Shown in pieces: positions 33,396 through 43,714 of a DNA stretch of 64,000 nucleotides (its first letter is position 1; every line of letters starts with the position of its first letter). Origin of the DNA: Thiohalocapsa sp. ML1 (lineage in GTDB: Bacteria > Pseudomonadota > Gammaproteobacteria > Chromatiales > Chromatiaceae). The DNA lies in the NCBI RefSeq assembly GCF_001469165.1, contig NZ_JABX01000002.1:182097-246096 (forward strand), read 5' to 3'. The notes beneath the pieces were generated by a model that had not been told where the DNA came from, did no database searches, and saw only the letters and a list, made by a program, of their open reading frames with translations. Both the position numbers and the translations under genes were made by a program.

Positions 33396-34621
33396 CCCCG
33401 CGGCATGCTCCGGTGCAGCTTGGTCGCATCGATGCGCCGGTCGATGTGCTCGATGAGCCGGTCGTAGGCCGGGCTCGACGGCGTGCCGATGGTGCGCACC
33501 AGCACGGCCTCCTGCATGCCCTCGGGCAGGCCCTCCGGGCTCGGCATGATGTCCGCCTCGGTGAGGCCGGCGCGGGCCATGCGGCGCAGGTGCAGAGCGC
33601 TGTCCGCGGAGCCCGTCGCCAGCTCGGCCAAGCGGATGCCCGCGCGGTTGGCGAGCATGTCCGGAAAGCTGAAACCGCTGCCGCCGTCGGCGTCGGACAA
33701 CTCCTTCGCGAGGCCCACCAGGTGCGAGAGCCCGCTGCCGCCCTTCGCGGCGGTGGCCGCGGAGATGCTGAAGTGCTGTGCCAGGTCGTAGCGGCCGCGC
33801 AGCAGCACCGTGCGCCGCTCCGGCACCGCCCCCGCCGCCGGCGCGGGCAGTCGGCGGTTGTTGACGTAGGCGGCAAGCACCAGCAGGGCCGCGGTGTTGT
33901 CGGCCACCGGGTCCGGCCTGCCGTCGGCGCCGTCGATGCCGGTGGGCTCGGCGAGCAGGCCGGACAACAGCGTCGCCAGGTTCAGGTGCCCGGCCCGGTG
34001 CTGGCGCGCGACGATGGCCGCGAGCTGCGTCTGGCGCGCGCCGAGGCGGCGCTGCTCGGTGTCGCCGAGCAGCGCCACCGCGGCCTCCCTGGCGCCGTCT
34101 TTGAGCCGATAGAGCACCTGCACCTGATCCGGCCGAAAGTCCACGCGCAGTAACTGCCCGGCGGGGGCCAGCTCGTTCAGGCCGCGGTGCAGGAGTCCGT
34201 CCACCAGCGTTGCCGGCAGCGGCAGCCCGCCGAGCTGCGCCGACGCGACGGCCGGGATGCCGGCGGTCTCGCGCAGCTCGACGGACAGGTTTGAGAAGCC
34301 GAGCCCGTGCCCCATCGGGAAGCTTGCGTAGAGCGCCGCGCCGCCGTGCCCCGCGCGCAGCCGCGCATGGCCGCCCAGGCGGCGGGCGGCGACGTCGGCG
34401 AGGGCATCGAGCTTCGGCGCCGTCAGGGTCGCGGACTTGACGCCGGGTTGCTTGAGGGCGCTACCACGCACCAGGTGCGCCAGATCGCGCAGCTCCGTCG
34501 GCGCCAGCTCGGCGTCCACAGCCACCAGCGGCGTCGGCTCCGCCACCAGCAGCACGAGCCCGGCGCCGACGAGGGCGATGAAGGTCAGGAGGCCGAACAG
34601 GGCGCGCACGACTGCGAGCAT
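33392..34621 (-). CDS. Unknown single-pass inner-membrane protein
   Basis: 409 residues from ATG 34621. One N-terminal membrane anchor (LFGLLTFIALVGAGLVLLVA) and a large periplasmic domain, probably helical, with LYASFPMGHGLGFSNLSVEL near 100 and ILP-free Ala/Leu-rich segments. SFPDMLANRAGIRLAELATG near 330 is the best-conserved-looking stretch. I do not recognise a family; the gene has core-genome composition. It overlaps the end of the MNT gene by 4 bp. Confidence 0.6.
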   Translation of the reverse strand: MLAVVRALFGLLTFIALVGAGLVLLVAEPTPLVAVDAELAPTELRDLAHLVRGSALKQPGVKSATLTAPKLDALADVAARRLGGHARLRAGHGGAALYASFPMGHGLGFSNLSVELRETAGIPAVASAQLGGLPLPATLVDGLLHRGLNELAPAGQLLRVDFRPDQVQVLYRLKDGAREAAVALLGDTEQRRLGARQTQLAAIVARQHRAGHLNLATLLSGLLAEPTGIDGADGRPDPVADNTAALLVLAAYVNNRRLPAPAAGAVPERRTVLLRGRYDLAQHFSISAATAAKGGSGLSHLVGLAKELSDADGGSGFSFPDMLANRAGIRLAELATGSADSALHLRRMARAGLTEADIMPSPEGLPEGMQEAVLVRTIGTPSSPAYDRLIEHIDRRIDATKLHRSMPRG

Positions 34622-34802
34622 CAGCCTGGCCTCCGCGCGCCGGCTGCGACCGGCGGTCCGCTGGTCGGCACGGTGACGGCGCCGAGGGCCAAGGGCTGGC
34701 GGGTCATGGTCTAACCTCAGGCTGTGACATCTGTCGTCAGCTCCATTCAACATGTGGACCATCAATGGCCCGTTAATCGACCATCAAACGTGGAGGTGCG
34801 CC

Positions 34803-35855
34803 ATGACGGACATCGAAAAAGCCCTGGGCGATGACGCCCGCGACCTGCTTGAGCATCGCTGTGAAGGCATCCCGCAGGACATGCTGCACCTGCCGGGGCC
34901 GGACTTCATCGACCGGGTGCTGGCCGCTTCCGACCGGCGCCCGGGCGTGCTGCGCAATCTCCAGGCCATCTTCGACCATGGCCGCCTGGCCGGCACCGGC
35001 TACCTGTCTATTCTGCCCGTGGATCAGGGCGTCGAGCACAGCGCCGGTGCGTCTTTCGCGCCGAACCCGCTCTATTTGGACCCGGCCAACCTCGTCGAGC
35101 TCGCCATCGCCGGCGGCTGCAACGCGGTGGCCTCCACGCTCGGCGTGCTCGGCAGTGTCGCGCGGCGCTATGCCCACAAGATCCCGTTCATTGTGAAGCT
35201 GAACCACAACGAGCTGCTGAGCTACCCGAGCTTCTACGACCAGACGCCCTTTGCCGACGTGGAGCAGGCCTTCGAGATGGGCGCCGCCGCTGTCGGGGCG
35301 ACCATCTACTTCGGCTCGCAGGAGTCGCGCCGGCAGATCGAGGAGGTGACCGAGGCCTTCCGGCGCGCGCACGAGCTCGGCATGGCGACGGTGCTATGGG
35401 CGTACCTGCGCAACAGCGCCTTCAAGCACGAGGGCACGGACTATCACACCGCCGCGGACCTGACCGGCCAGGCGAATCACTTGGCCGTCACCATCGAGGC
35501 GGACATCGTCAAGCAGAAGCAGGCGAGCGTGGACGGCGGCTTCACGGCCATCGGTTTCGGCAAGACCAGCCCGCTGATGTATGAGAAGCTTATCGGCACG
35601 CACCCCATCGACCGCGTGCGCTATCAGGTGGCGAATTGCTATCTCGGCCGCATCGGCATGATCAACTCCGGCGGCGCATCCAGCGGCGACTCGGACCTCG
35701 CCGCCGCGGTGCGCACGGCCGTCATCAACAAGCGCGCCGGCGGCATGGGGCTGATCACGGGCCGCAAGGCCTTCCAGCGGCCGATGCCGGAGGGCGTTCG
35801 GCTGCTCAACGCCGTCCAGGATGTCTACTTGTCGAATGCCATCAGTATCGCCTGA
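34803..35855 (+). CDS. fbaB: Class I fructose-bisphosphate aldolase (DhnA/FbaB type)
   Basis: 350 residues from ATG 34803, with GGAGGTG upstream. It matches the archaeal-type class I aldolase: [35 protein letters not shown] (active-site region), [10 protein letters not shown], and the Schiff-base segment near ADIVKQKQA. It cleaves fructose 1,6-bisphosphate to DHAP and GAP without metal, and can run in gluconeogenesis or the Calvin cycle. A long upstream pyrimidine-free leader is ordinary. The downstream gene starts inside its 3' end. Confidence 0.93.
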   Translation: MTDIEKALGDDARDLLEHRCEGIPQDMLHLPGPDFIDRVLAASDRRPGVLRNLQAIFDHGRLAGTGYLSILPVDQGVEHSAGASFAPNPLYLDPANLVELAIAGGCNAVASTLGVLGSVARRYAHKIPFIVKLNHNELLSYPSFYDQTPFADVEQAFEMGAAAVGATIYFGSQESRRQIEEVTEAFRRAHELGMATVLWAYLRNSAFKHEGTDYHTAADLTGQANHLAVTIEADIVKQKQASVDGGFTAIGFGKTSPLMYEKLIGTHPIDRVRYQVANCYLGRIGMINSGGASSGDSDLAAAVRTAVINKRAGGMGLITGRKAFQRPMPEGVRLLNAVQDVYLSNAISIA

Positions 35856-36489
35856 GTCCGAGCCGGTGCCCGAGCTCCCCGCGCGCCGGTCACGCGAGCC
35901 CACGCCCCTCGATGCCGGCACATTCGACGCCGTGCAGGGCCGCGGCGCCGTCGATTACCTGCTCCGCACCCAACAGCAGAATCAGGTGCAATTGCTGCTG
36001 CTGGCGGACCAGAAGGCCAACATCGTGTTGACCGTGACGCTGTTGATCTCGACCGTCGGGGCGGGCTCGCTGCTCGGCGGGAGCCCGCATCCGGTGCTGG
36101 CGGTGCTGGTGGCGGGCGCGGTGCTGGCCGCGGCTCCGGCGCTGGCGGCGCTGATGCCGAGCCTCGGCGCGCGCAAACGCGCGCCGCCCGCAACTGCGTC
36201 AACGGCCGAGGTCGGAGCGCCCCGGCAACCGAACCTGCTGTTCTTTGCCGAGGTGGCGGAGCTGGACCCGGTTGCCTACCGGGCATCGATGGCGCGGCTC
36301 ATGAGCGCGGATGCGCGGCTCTACGACGCCATCACCGCCGACCTGCACGCCACGGCGCAAGTGCTGCGGCGCAAGTACCTGTGGCTCCGGCGGAGCTATC
36401 TGGTGCTGCTGCTGACGCTGATCGCCTGTGCGCTGGTGGGACTGGCGACGGTGCTGCGTCCATGGTCGGGCGGTTGGCCGGCCCCTTAG
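35836..36489 (+). CDS. Pycsar-effector-like (PycTM) membrane protein
   Basis: 217 residues from ATG 35836, overlapping fbaB by 20 bp in another frame. After a 45-residue Pro-rich head, [20 protein letters not shown] and [17 protein letters not shown] form the hallmark of the PycTM/DUF5706 family (xxQxxLADxKANIxLTV). A hairpin of two helices, a loop, and a C-terminal helix ([20 protein letters not shown]) follow. In Pycsar defence, PycTM effectors disrupt the membrane when a phage-activated cyclase makes cCMP or cUMP. No cyclase gene is adjacent, so the role here may differ. Confidence 0.7.
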   Translation: MPSVSPESEPVPELPARRSREPTPLDAGTFDAVQGRGAVDYLLRTQQQNQVQLLLLADQKANIVLTVTLLISTVGAGSLLGGSPHPVLAVLVAGAVLAAAPALAALMPSLGARKRAPPATASTAEVGAPRQPNLLFFAEVAELDPVAYRASMARLMSADARLYDAITADLHATAQVLRRKYLWLRRSYLVLLLTLIACALVGLATVLRPWSGGWPAP

Positions 36490-36510
36490 GAACCGGACCG
36501 GGGCGCAGAG

Positions 36511-36567
36511 CGAGGGCAGAGGGCAGAGGGCCGAGGATGCTCTCCTCGGCCCTCGGCCCTCTGCCCT
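36511..36567. repeat. GGCCGAG-family hairpin
   Basis: AGGGCAGAGGGCCGAGGA and its inverted partner TCCTCGGCCCTCTGCCCT-type arm enclose only a few bases. It lies between convergent genes (PycTM gene and dienelactone hydrolase) and may terminate both. Confidence 0.7.
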
Positions 36568-36635
36568 TTGGTTCACTCGCGGCAACCAGCGGGCGGCGCA
36601 AGACGACGGTCCGTGCCCTCCGCCCCGCCGGGCTC

Positions 36636-37421
36636 TTATTCGCCGAACAATTCGTCGAAGAAGGCCTGCATCCGCGCCCAGGAGCGGGCGTCGGCCTGGG
36701 CGTCGTATTGCAGGTTCTCGATCCCGTAGTCGCCGACGTTCGGGTTCGTAAAGGCGTGACGGGCGCCGCCGTAGATGTCCATTTCCCAGTTCGCTTCGGC
36801 CTCCTCCAGCTTGTTCTGGAAGTTGGTCAACACCTCCGGCGCGACGAAGCTGTCTGCCTGGCCGTGTAACACCAGGATCTTAGGCCCGATCTGACCCTTG
36901 ATCTCTTCCGGGGCCGCCGGCAGCGAGCCGTGGAAGCTCACCACGCCGAGCACGGGCGCGCCGCCGTAGGCCATGTGCAGCACCGTGCCGCCGCCGAAGC
37001 AGTAGCCGACGGCGGCGGTCTTGTCCGCGGCCACCAGCTCACTGGCCTTGAGCTGATCCAGGCCGAGCCCCGCGCGCGCTCGCCACAGCTCCACGTCAGC
37101 GGTGATCTCCTGCATCCAGTCGCGCGCCTGGTCGGGCTTGTCCGTGACCTGGTTGTTACCGTACATGTCGGCGGCGAAGGCGACGTACCCAAGCTCCGCC
37201 AGCATGCGGGCGCGCGCTTTGGCGTAGTCGTTCAGGCCCCACCACTCGTGGATGACCAGCACGCCGGGGCGCTTGCCCTCGATGCTGTCGTCCCAGTACA
37301 GGTGGCCGGTGAGGGGCACGTCCTCGTCCATGTACTCGACGGCCTTGGTCTGCACCTCGGCAAAAAGCGTGGCCGGCACGATGGCGGCAAGCAGCAGCAC
37401 GGAAGCGGCGATGTTGCGCAT
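36636..37421 (-). CDS. Exported dienelactone hydrolase family protein
   Basis: 261 residues from ATG 37421. Residues 1-21 are a Sec signal peptide ending FA. The DLH fold shows PGVLVIHEWWGLNDYAKARA, the nucleophile Cys in AVGYCFGGGTV, LVLHGQADSFVAPE for the Asp, and IYGGARHAFTNP for the His. Family enzymes hydrolyse dienelactones or related esters; the real periplasmic substrate is unknown. Confidence 0.88.
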   Translation of the reverse strand: MRNIAASVLLLAAIVPATLFAEVQTKAVEYMDEDVPLTGHLYWDDSIEGKRPGVLVIHEWWGLNDYAKARARMLAELGYVAFAADMYGNNQVTDKPDQARDWMQEITADVELWRARAGLGLDQLKASELVAADKTAAVGYCFGGGTVLHMAYGGAPVLGVVSFHGSLPAAPEEIKGQIGPKILVLHGQADSFVAPEVLTNFQNKLEEAEANWEMDIYGGARHAFTNPNVGDYGIENLQYDAQADARSWARMQAFFDELFGE

Positions 37422-37474
37422 GGGTGTCTCTGTCTCCGGTTGCGGGTAGGCAATTCAAGCGGGTTGCGCCTGGC

Positions 37475-37533
37475 GCGAGGGCCGAGGGCCAAGGGCCGAG
37501 GCGGACCGCCTTGGCCCTCGGCCCTCGCCCCTT
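37475..37533. terminator. GGCCGAG-family hairpin with T-tract
   Basis: GCGAGGGCCGAGGGCCAAGG (37475-37494) and its exact complement (37509-37528) form a 20-bp stem, followed by CCCCTTTTT on the plus strand. The geometry is that of an intrinsic terminator, though both flanking genes are on minus. Confidence 0.6.
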
Positions 37534-37566
37534 TTTCCCTCGGCCGGCGACGGCGCACCGAGCCCA

Positions 37567-38085
37567 TCACATAGCCATATCGAGATCGTCCTGCACCGCA
37601 GCGACGCCGGCCTTCGCGCACTCCTCGTCGGTCTCGCCGGCTGGCGCGCCGCTGACGCCGACGCCGCCGATGAGCGAGCCGCCGCTGGAGACGGTCACGC
37701 CGCCGGCGGACATGACCAGGAAGTCCTGCCGGCCGATGGGGGTGTCCGCGCGCTCGGTCATGGCCGAGGTGTCGGCGTTGAAGTTCACGGCCGTGTAGGC
37801 CTTCTTGAAGCTGATGGGCACGGTGATGGGCGCGGCGATGGTGTCGCGCAGTTGCACCTGCACCACGCCGTCGCGGTCCACCACCGTCACGCCGATCTGG
37901 ATGCCCTGCTCGCGGCAGGCATCAATGGTCGCCTGCGCGATCTTCTGGGCGGTATCGAGCGTCAGGCGCTTCACGGAGACCGTCAGCGCGTCCTCGGCGA
38001 CGGCGGGAAGCGCAGCGGCGCCGGCCAGCAGCGCGGCGGTGAGTGCGGTGGTCTTGGTTGCGGCGCGGGTGGCGTGCAAGCGCAT
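37567..38085 (-). CDS. Exported HbpS/GlcG-like (DUF336) protein
   Basis: 172 residues from ATG 38085. Signal peptide with cleavage after LPAVAE. The mature part is a single GlcG/HbpS domain: LTLDTAQKIAQATIDACREQ, VVDRDGVVQVQLRD, KKAYTAVNFNADTSAM, GGSLIGGVGVSGAPAGETDE and CAKAG. Members bind haem or glycolate-like ligands; which applies here cannot be told. Confidence 0.85.
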   Translation of the reverse strand: MRLHATRAATKTTALTAALLAGAAALPAVAEDALTVSVKRLTLDTAQKIAQATIDACREQGIQIGVTVVDRDGVVQVQLRDTIAAPITVPISFKKAYTAVNFNADTSAMTERADTPIGRQDFLVMSAGGVTVSSGGSLIGGVGVSGAPAGETDEECAKAGVAAVQDDLDMAM

Positions 38086-38212
38086 GGAGGCTCCTCAGTC
38101 TCGGTTGACGTGGTTGGTGGTGATTCTTTGCAGCCGGGAAGGCGCAGCGGGCCTAGATTGCTTGACGGCGGCGAATGTGTGCAGATGAGTCAAGTTTCAC
38201 GAGAACACCTGG

Positions 38213-38364
38213 GGAAGGGCCGAGGGCCGAGGGCAAAGGGAGCCCGCCTCGGCCCTTGGCCCTTGGCCCTTGTTTCCATGCCCCGACGAGCGGGCTGCGC
38301 AAGACGAGGCGCCGTGCCCTGGTCGGTCTGAGGCTCTGCCTCCCTAGCCCCTAGCCCCTAGCCC
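38213..38364. repeat. GGCCGAG hairpin and CCCCTAG heptamers downstream of ispG
   Basis: 38213-38275 holds a GGGCCGAGGGC / GCCCTTGGCCC hairpin followed by TTGTTTCC. 38341-38364 holds four CCCCTAG heptamers ending at the ispG stop. Similar heptamers end at the pdxH stop (12940-12974). Confidence 0.65.
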
Positions 38365-39609
<1,245 letters not shown>

Positions 39610-39679
39610 GTTGCTGACCTTAGGTGTGGCTGTGGACCCTGGCCCGGCTGCCGCGGAACGGCCCCGCGCGGTGCGATGC

Positions 39680-40552
39680 TCAAGATGGTTCCGCCCGGGC
39701 CGATGGCAACGCAACGCGCAGCCCGTGGACAAGGGCGAGGTAGTCGGGGTGATCCGGCCCGAGGAGCCCGTGGCGGATCAGGAAGTCGATAATGACGAGG
39801 TTGCAATTGAGCTTGAAGTCATCCGTGGAGTCGACGATCCGCATCACCTCGTGCGCCGGCAGCAGGCGGAAGGACTCGACCTCGTCGTCGTTGCAGCGCG
39901 GCGCTATGTCGTCCGGCAGCTCCAGGTCGTAGCAGTAGATGGTGTCCGGCTTGAGCCCGCGGTCCGAATCCCGACAGTAGGACACGACGCCGACGGGGCG
40001 GGCGCGGTTGGCGATGTCGGCCGGGAGCGATGCCTCCTCCCAGCACTCCTTGCGCAGGTTCTCTTGCAGAGAAATGCCCCAGGGCAGGCCGCCGGCGACG
40101 ATGTGATCAAGCTTGCCCGGCTCCACGCGCCGGCTCTCGGAGCGCCGGCCGATCCACAGGTATAGGCCGTCCGCGCGGCGCACGTAGCCGTTCACGTGCT
40201 GGCCGAAGGCGCGGATGCCGAAGTACGGCGCCACGGCGCGGTCCATGAGGAAGCGCGCCTGGTCGCGCGCGTTCAGCACCGGGTAGCGCTCGCCGTGCAG
40301 GTGGCTCACGAGATCGCGCCGGTCGAGGTCCACGCTGAGGGCGGCGAAGGCGTCGCTTCGCGCCTCGAAGCCGTCGGGGGCGGTTTGCCAGTGCAGCGCG
40401 TCAGCCACGAGCACGAAGTCGCCGCCGACGGCCGTGAGTGCCTCTGCAAAGGCACGCCGCACGTGGCCCACCGCCTCGCCCGCGACGACGAAGGGCTGGA
40501 AGTCCGCCGACCGCCAGTGGTTGCAGGCTTGGATGTGGTCCAGGAAGCTCAA
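39680..40552 (-). CDS. Nudix hydrolase with DUF4743 N-terminal domain
   Basis: 290 residues. I choose TTG 40552 because homologues begin M-S-F-L-D-H-I, and here [13 protein letters not shown] begins at that codon; an ATG at 40678 would add a 42-residue head made of repeated LRTSHFA encoded by a microsatellite. The DUF4743 part is followed by the Nudix box, [20 protein letters not shown] plus EASLP (GxxxxxExxxxxxxREUxEExx with Lys at the Arg site). Homologues fuse to or act like thiamin pyrophosphokinase-associated Nudix enzymes; substrate unknown. Confidence 0.85.
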   Translation of the reverse strand: MSFLDHIQACNHWRSADFQPFVVAGEAVGHVRRAFAEALTAVGGDFVLVADALHWQTAPDGFEARSDAFAALSVDLDRRDLVSHLHGERYPVLNARDQARFLMDRAVAPYFGIRAFGQHVNGYVRRADGLYLWIGRRSESRRVEPGKLDHIVAGGLPWGISLQENLRKECWEEASLPADIANRARPVGVVSYCRDSDRGLKPDTIYCYDLELPDDIAPRCNDDEVESFRLLPAHEVMRIVDSTDDFKLNCNLVIIDFLIRHGLLGPDHPDYLALVHGLRVALPSARAEPS

Positions 40553-40574
40553 GGTTGATCGGCTATATGGTGGG

Positions 40575-40672
40575 TTAAGGAGTGCGGAGTGCGAAGTGCG
40601 AAGTGCGAAGTGCGAAGTGCGAAGTGCGAAGTGCGAAGTGCGAAGTACGAAGTGCGAAGTGCGAAGTGCGGT
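40575..40672. repeat. GTGCGAA heptamer microsatellite
   Basis: About thirteen copies of the 7-bp unit GTGCGAA with rare changes, placed just upstream of the Nudix start. Three units make 21 bp, giving a 7-residue repeat if translated. Confidence 0.9.
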
Positions 40673-40721
40673 GCGCACTGTGCACTACTAACGAGGCTTC
40701 GCCTCAGACCGACGAGTCGTG

Positions 40722-40798
40722 CTCATCGCTATCGCTATCGGGATCGGGATCGATTGGCACGCGCTCCGATCTCGATTTCGATAGCGATCCCGACGCGC
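40722..40798. repeat. CGATAG/CGGGAT hexamer inverted repeat
   Basis: ATCGCTATCGCTATCGGGAT on the left and TCGATTTCGATAGCGATCCC on the right are largely complementary. Related stretches lie at 1979-2010 and 52340-52400. Confidence 0.75.
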
Positions 40799-40898
40799 CT
40801 GGTCAGTGCGACGTCCCGTCGAAACTTGACTCGTCTGCAAACATTCGGCGCCCCCAAGCAATCTAGCCCGACCGCCGTAAGGTGGAGAGCCGGACCAG

Positions 40899-41300
40899 TC
40901 ATCCCGCCAGGACCGTGCACACCACCCGCCGGTCGTTGCGCGGCCCGTCGAACTCGCAGAAGAAGATGTTCTGCCAAGTGGACAGCCCGAGCTGGCCGTC
41001 GACGAGAGGGATACTCTCGGAGGGGCCCACCAGCCCGGCCTTGAGATGCGCGTCGCCGTTGCCGTCCTGGGCGTCGTGGCGCCAGACGCCGCGCGGAATC
41101 AACTGGCGCAGCAACTCCACCACGTCCGTCTGCACGCTGTCGTCCCAGTTCTCCTGGATCATGACGGCCGCGGTGGCGCCCTGCGCGTAGACGTTGACGA
41201 GGCCGTTCTCGACGCCGCTCTTGGCGACGACGGCGCGCACCTGCGGTGTGATGTCCACGAGCACCTCGCGGGCGCGGGTGACGAGGCGGATGGTTTCCAT
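40899..41300 (-). CDS. yjbQ: UPF0047/YjbQ family protein
   Basis: 133 residues from ATG 41300. It matches the compact YjbQ fold: VENGLVNVYAQGATAAVMIQ, then ENWDDSVQTDVVELLRQLIP, NGDAHLKAGLVGPSESIPLV, GQLGLSTWQNIFFCEFDGPR. The conserved GDxHxKxxLxGxS motif is complete. Some homologues have weak thiamine phosphate synthase activity; the physiological role is unsettled. A GAAGCTTGTTCG/GGTGAAG repeat cluster (41301-41370) fills its upstream region. Confidence 0.9.
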   Translation of the reverse strand: METIRLVTRAREVLVDITPQVRAVVAKSGVENGLVNVYAQGATAAVMIQENWDDSVQTDVVELLRQLIPRGVWRHDAQDGNGDAHLKAGLVGPSESIPLVDGQLGLSTWQNIFFCEFDGPRNDRRVVCTVLAG

Positions 41301-41370
41301 TTGGAAGCTTGTTCGGAAGCTTGTTCGGAAGCTTGAAGGGTGAAGGGTGAAGGGTGAAGCTTGAAGCTTG
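41301..41370. repeat. GAAGCTTGTTCG and GGTGAAG repeat cluster
   Basis: Two to three GGAAGCTTGTTC units, then three GGTGAAG heptamers, then GAAGCTT twice, directly ahead of the yjbQ start. The GGTGAAG word also builds the 44978-45180 array. Confidence 0.75.
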
Positions 41371-41424
41371 AAATGCGGAAGTCGCCGATCAGGCTATCGA
41401 CCTCGACCTAGGCGAAACCCGCGC

Positions 41425-42273
41425 TCAGCGCTCTTCCGCTTTGACGGTCTCCCACAGCCGCTCCATGTCGGCGCGGTGCTCCGGCGCCGGGGTCTTGCCG
41501 GCGGCGCCCAAGCAGACCTCCACGCGCATGAAGCGGCGCTCGAAGCGGTGGTTGGCGGCGCGCAGTGCCTGCTCGGCGTCCACGCCCAAATGCCGGGCGA
41601 GGTTGACGCAAGAGAACAACAGGTCACCGACCTCGTGCACGCGCTCCAGCGGGTCAGCGTGGGCGCTGAACGTCTCCTCGCACTCGGCGAGCTCTTCGCG
41701 CACCTTGTCGGCGACGCCGTCCAGGGAATCCCAGTCGAAGCCGACGCGCGCGGCACGCTTCTGCAGCTTTTCCGCCCGCACCAGCGCCGGCAGGGCCTGG
41801 GCCACGCCCTCGATGACGCTGGTGCGCAGCCGCTTGCCCTTGGCCTCACGCTCGGCGGCCTTCATGGCCTCCCAGTTCTCGCGGACTTCTTGCTCGCTCG
41901 CGACGGCGGCGTTCTCGAACACGTGGGGGTGGCGGCGAATCATCTTGCCGGTGATGGAGGCAACCACATCGCCGAAGTCGAAGGCATCGCGTTCCTGCGC
42001 CATGCGGGCATAGATGGCCACCTGGAAGAGCAGGTCGCCCAGCTCCTCGCAGAGCTCCGCCATGTCGTCGTTTTCGATGGCCTCGGCGACCTCGTAGGCC
42101 TCCTCCAGCGTGTAGGGCAGGATGGTCCGCGGGGTCTGTTTGAGGTCCCAGGGGCAGCCGTGCTCCGGGTCGCGCAGCCGCGCGACCACGGCCAGCAGTG
42201 CCTCGATGGTGCGCGGGTCCAGGCGGCGGGCATCGGGTGCCGGCTCGCCCGTCTTCGGAAATTGGTCGGTCAT
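41425..42273 (-). CDS. mazG: Nucleoside triphosphate pyrophosphohydrolase MazG
   Basis: 282 residues from ATG 42273. Tandem MazG domains: CPWDLKQTPRTILPYTLEEA with the metal-binding EEAYEVAEAIE and ELCEELGDLLFQVAIYARMA, then the second copy DKVREELAECEETF and HEVGDLLFSCVNLARHLGVD ending LRAANHRFERRFMRVE. It hydrolyses NTPs to NMP and PPi and in E. coli tempers MazEF and ppGpp. The insert of about 10 residues near residue 190 is unremarkable. Confidence 0.94.
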   Translation of the reverse strand: MTDQFPKTGEPAPDARRLDPRTIEALLAVVARLRDPEHGCPWDLKQTPRTILPYTLEEAYEVAEAIENDDMAELCEELGDLLFQVAIYARMAQERDAFDFGDVVASITGKMIRRHPHVFENAAVASEQEVRENWEAMKAAEREAKGKRLRTSVIEGVAQALPALVRAEKLQKRAARVGFDWDSLDGVADKVREELAECEETFSAHADPLERVHEVGDLLFSCVNLARHLGVDAEQALRAANHRFERRFMRVEVCLGAAGKTPAPEHRADMERLWETVKAEER

Positions 42274-42345
42274 GACGGCAATGCGGATGGCGTTTGGCGC
42301 GCGGAGTCGGGTCGGGTGGCAGGGGCGCTGTGGCGCGTCGGCCGA

Positions 42346-42702
42346 TCAGGGCCGCACCAGCGTATTGAACAGCAGGCCGAGCAGGACCGCGCCGATGCTG
42401 CCCCATTTCCAGTAGCCGATGGGGATGCCGACGAGCTCGCCGCGGCGCGTGCGGCTCGGGTCCTTCAGGATTTCCCATAGGTGTGGGCCGGCCAGGAACC
42501 ACGGGATGAACCCGAACATGACGGGGAGCCCGATCCAGAGCGGCAGCGGCTGGTTCAGGTACACGAGCACCAGCAGCGCGGGCCAGGCCACCAGATAGCC
42601 CGCCGTGAGCTTGGCATCCAGCGACTTGTCGCGGGTGCGCAGGAACGCGAACAGGGCGCCGATGCCCCACAGCGTCGCGATGGCGATCAGGACCAGGCGC
42701 AT
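42346..42702 (-). CDS. Small conserved membrane protein (118 aa)
   Basis: From ATG 42702. Three to four hydrophobic segments: VLIAIATLWGIGALFAFLRT, GYLVAWPALLVLVYLNQ, WIGLPVMFGFIPWFLAGPHL and a C-terminal SIGAVLLGLLFNTLVRP. No motif or family recognised. Same strand as mazG, 72 bp upstream of it, perhaps co-transcribed. Confidence 0.6.
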   Translation of the reverse strand: MRLVLIAIATLWGIGALFAFLRTRDKSLDAKLTAGYLVAWPALLVLVYLNQPLPLWIGLPVMFGFIPWFLAGPHLWEILKDPSRTRRGELVGIPIGYWKWGSIGAVLLGLLFNTLVRP

Positions 42703-42740
42703 CGGTGCCTACCCTGGGCCGACGCGGCGCGCACGGCGCA

Positions 42741-43322
42741 TCATTCCAGCACCACCGTCTCCGGCTCCGGCGCCGGCTCCTGCTTGATCTTGCGTATCGT
42801 GATGTGCGGGCTCACGGCGATATCGACGAACTTGGCGCAGTCCCCGGGCTGGGCCGTGAAGCGGTTCATGTCCTCGCCGATGGCGCAGCGACCCGGATCG
42901 GTGACGCCGATGTAGTCGATCTCGTCGCAGCGAATCTGCGTGAAGGTCGCCTCGCGGTACTGGCGCTCGGTGGGCTTCACCTCGGTGAAGTTGCGCGTGA
43001 TGGCGTCGAACTTCACGTTGCCGTTGATGTACGCCGTGAGCCGGATGGACAGGTTTGTGACCTTGATGTCCAGATTGTTGGTCAGCGTCATGCCGAGCAT
43101 GCAGGCGTCCGGGAATTCCTTCTTCATGTGCACACTGATGACCACCGCCTTGCGGCCGGTGCTGGTCACGGCCTCGCTGCGCGAGACCTTTGGCGCGTTC
43201 GGGTTCTCGGGCGGCGTGCGGTCGATGCCGACGGTGCGCATGAAATCGTCCGTCGCACAACCGCCGGCCGCCAGCGCGGCCAGCAGCACAACGGCATGGA
43301 TCGGCTGCTTGAACATAGACAT
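42741..43322 (-). CDS. Putative lipoprotein of unknown function
   Basis: 193 residues from ATG 43322. The N-terminal helix ends LLAALAAGGCATDD, a plausible though imperfect lipobox with Cys at about 22. The mature domain appears beta-rich (LTNNLDIKVTNLSIRLTAYI, NGNVKFDAITRNFTEV, QIRCDEIDYIGVTDPGRCAI, GEDMN) with paired Cys. No family recognised. Location would be the outer or inner membrane facing the periplasm. Confidence 0.6.
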   Translation of the reverse strand: MSMFKQPIHAVVLLAALAAGGCATDDFMRTVGIDRTPPENPNAPKVSRSEAVTSTGRKAVVISVHMKKEFPDACMLGMTLTNNLDIKVTNLSIRLTAYINGNVKFDAITRNFTEVKPTERQYREATFTQIRCDEIDYIGVTDPGRCAIGEDMNRFTAQPGDCAKFVDIAVSPHITIRKIKQEPAPEPETVVLE

Positions 43323-43574
43323 CTCGGCTTGATGGCGCGGACAACGGAGGCTGCGGCAGGCAAGGATACAGCATCGCGGCCCCCGGCCCCACGCGGGGCG
43401 GTGCGCATGCAGCGCGGGCCCGGTGTTGGTCCGACATGGTAACGAACGCGATGGATCGCGGTCCACGGGCCGCCGGAACCATCCTCGGCCGTTAGTTCAA
43501 CGCGGGGGTTGCGCAACACGGCGCACCCAACGCTTGTCGGGCCGTCGGCTCCGCGTCGCCGCTGGGCGTCAAAA

Positions 43575-43591
43575 TGTCAGGAAATTTGACA
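43575..43591. promoter_or_regulatory. TGTCA-N7-TGACA dyad upstream of the PEP-CTERM-like gene
   Basis: Perfect inverted repeat TGTCA GGAAATT TGACA about 125 bp before the start of the secreted protein gene, in an AT-rich stretch. It recalls upstream sites reported for PEP-CTERM genes under a PrsK/PrsR-type system, but I cannot confirm the match and see no clear sigma-54 element. Confidence 0.4.
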
Positions 43592-43714
43592 GATTTCTAG
43601 GGGATGACCCTAGTCCAATCTAAGGGGCTTTCTTAAATCAGTCTGTTACTGAAGACGGCGCGCGTCTTGCCTGTAGCCGGGCGAATAGGTCTCGACACAA
43701 GGAACTGTAAAGAA

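Noticed and set aside
40575..40672. Possible CRISPR array
   Set aside because: The units are 7 bp with no spacers. The same holds for the arrays at 24511-24691 and 44978-45180; no cas genes present.
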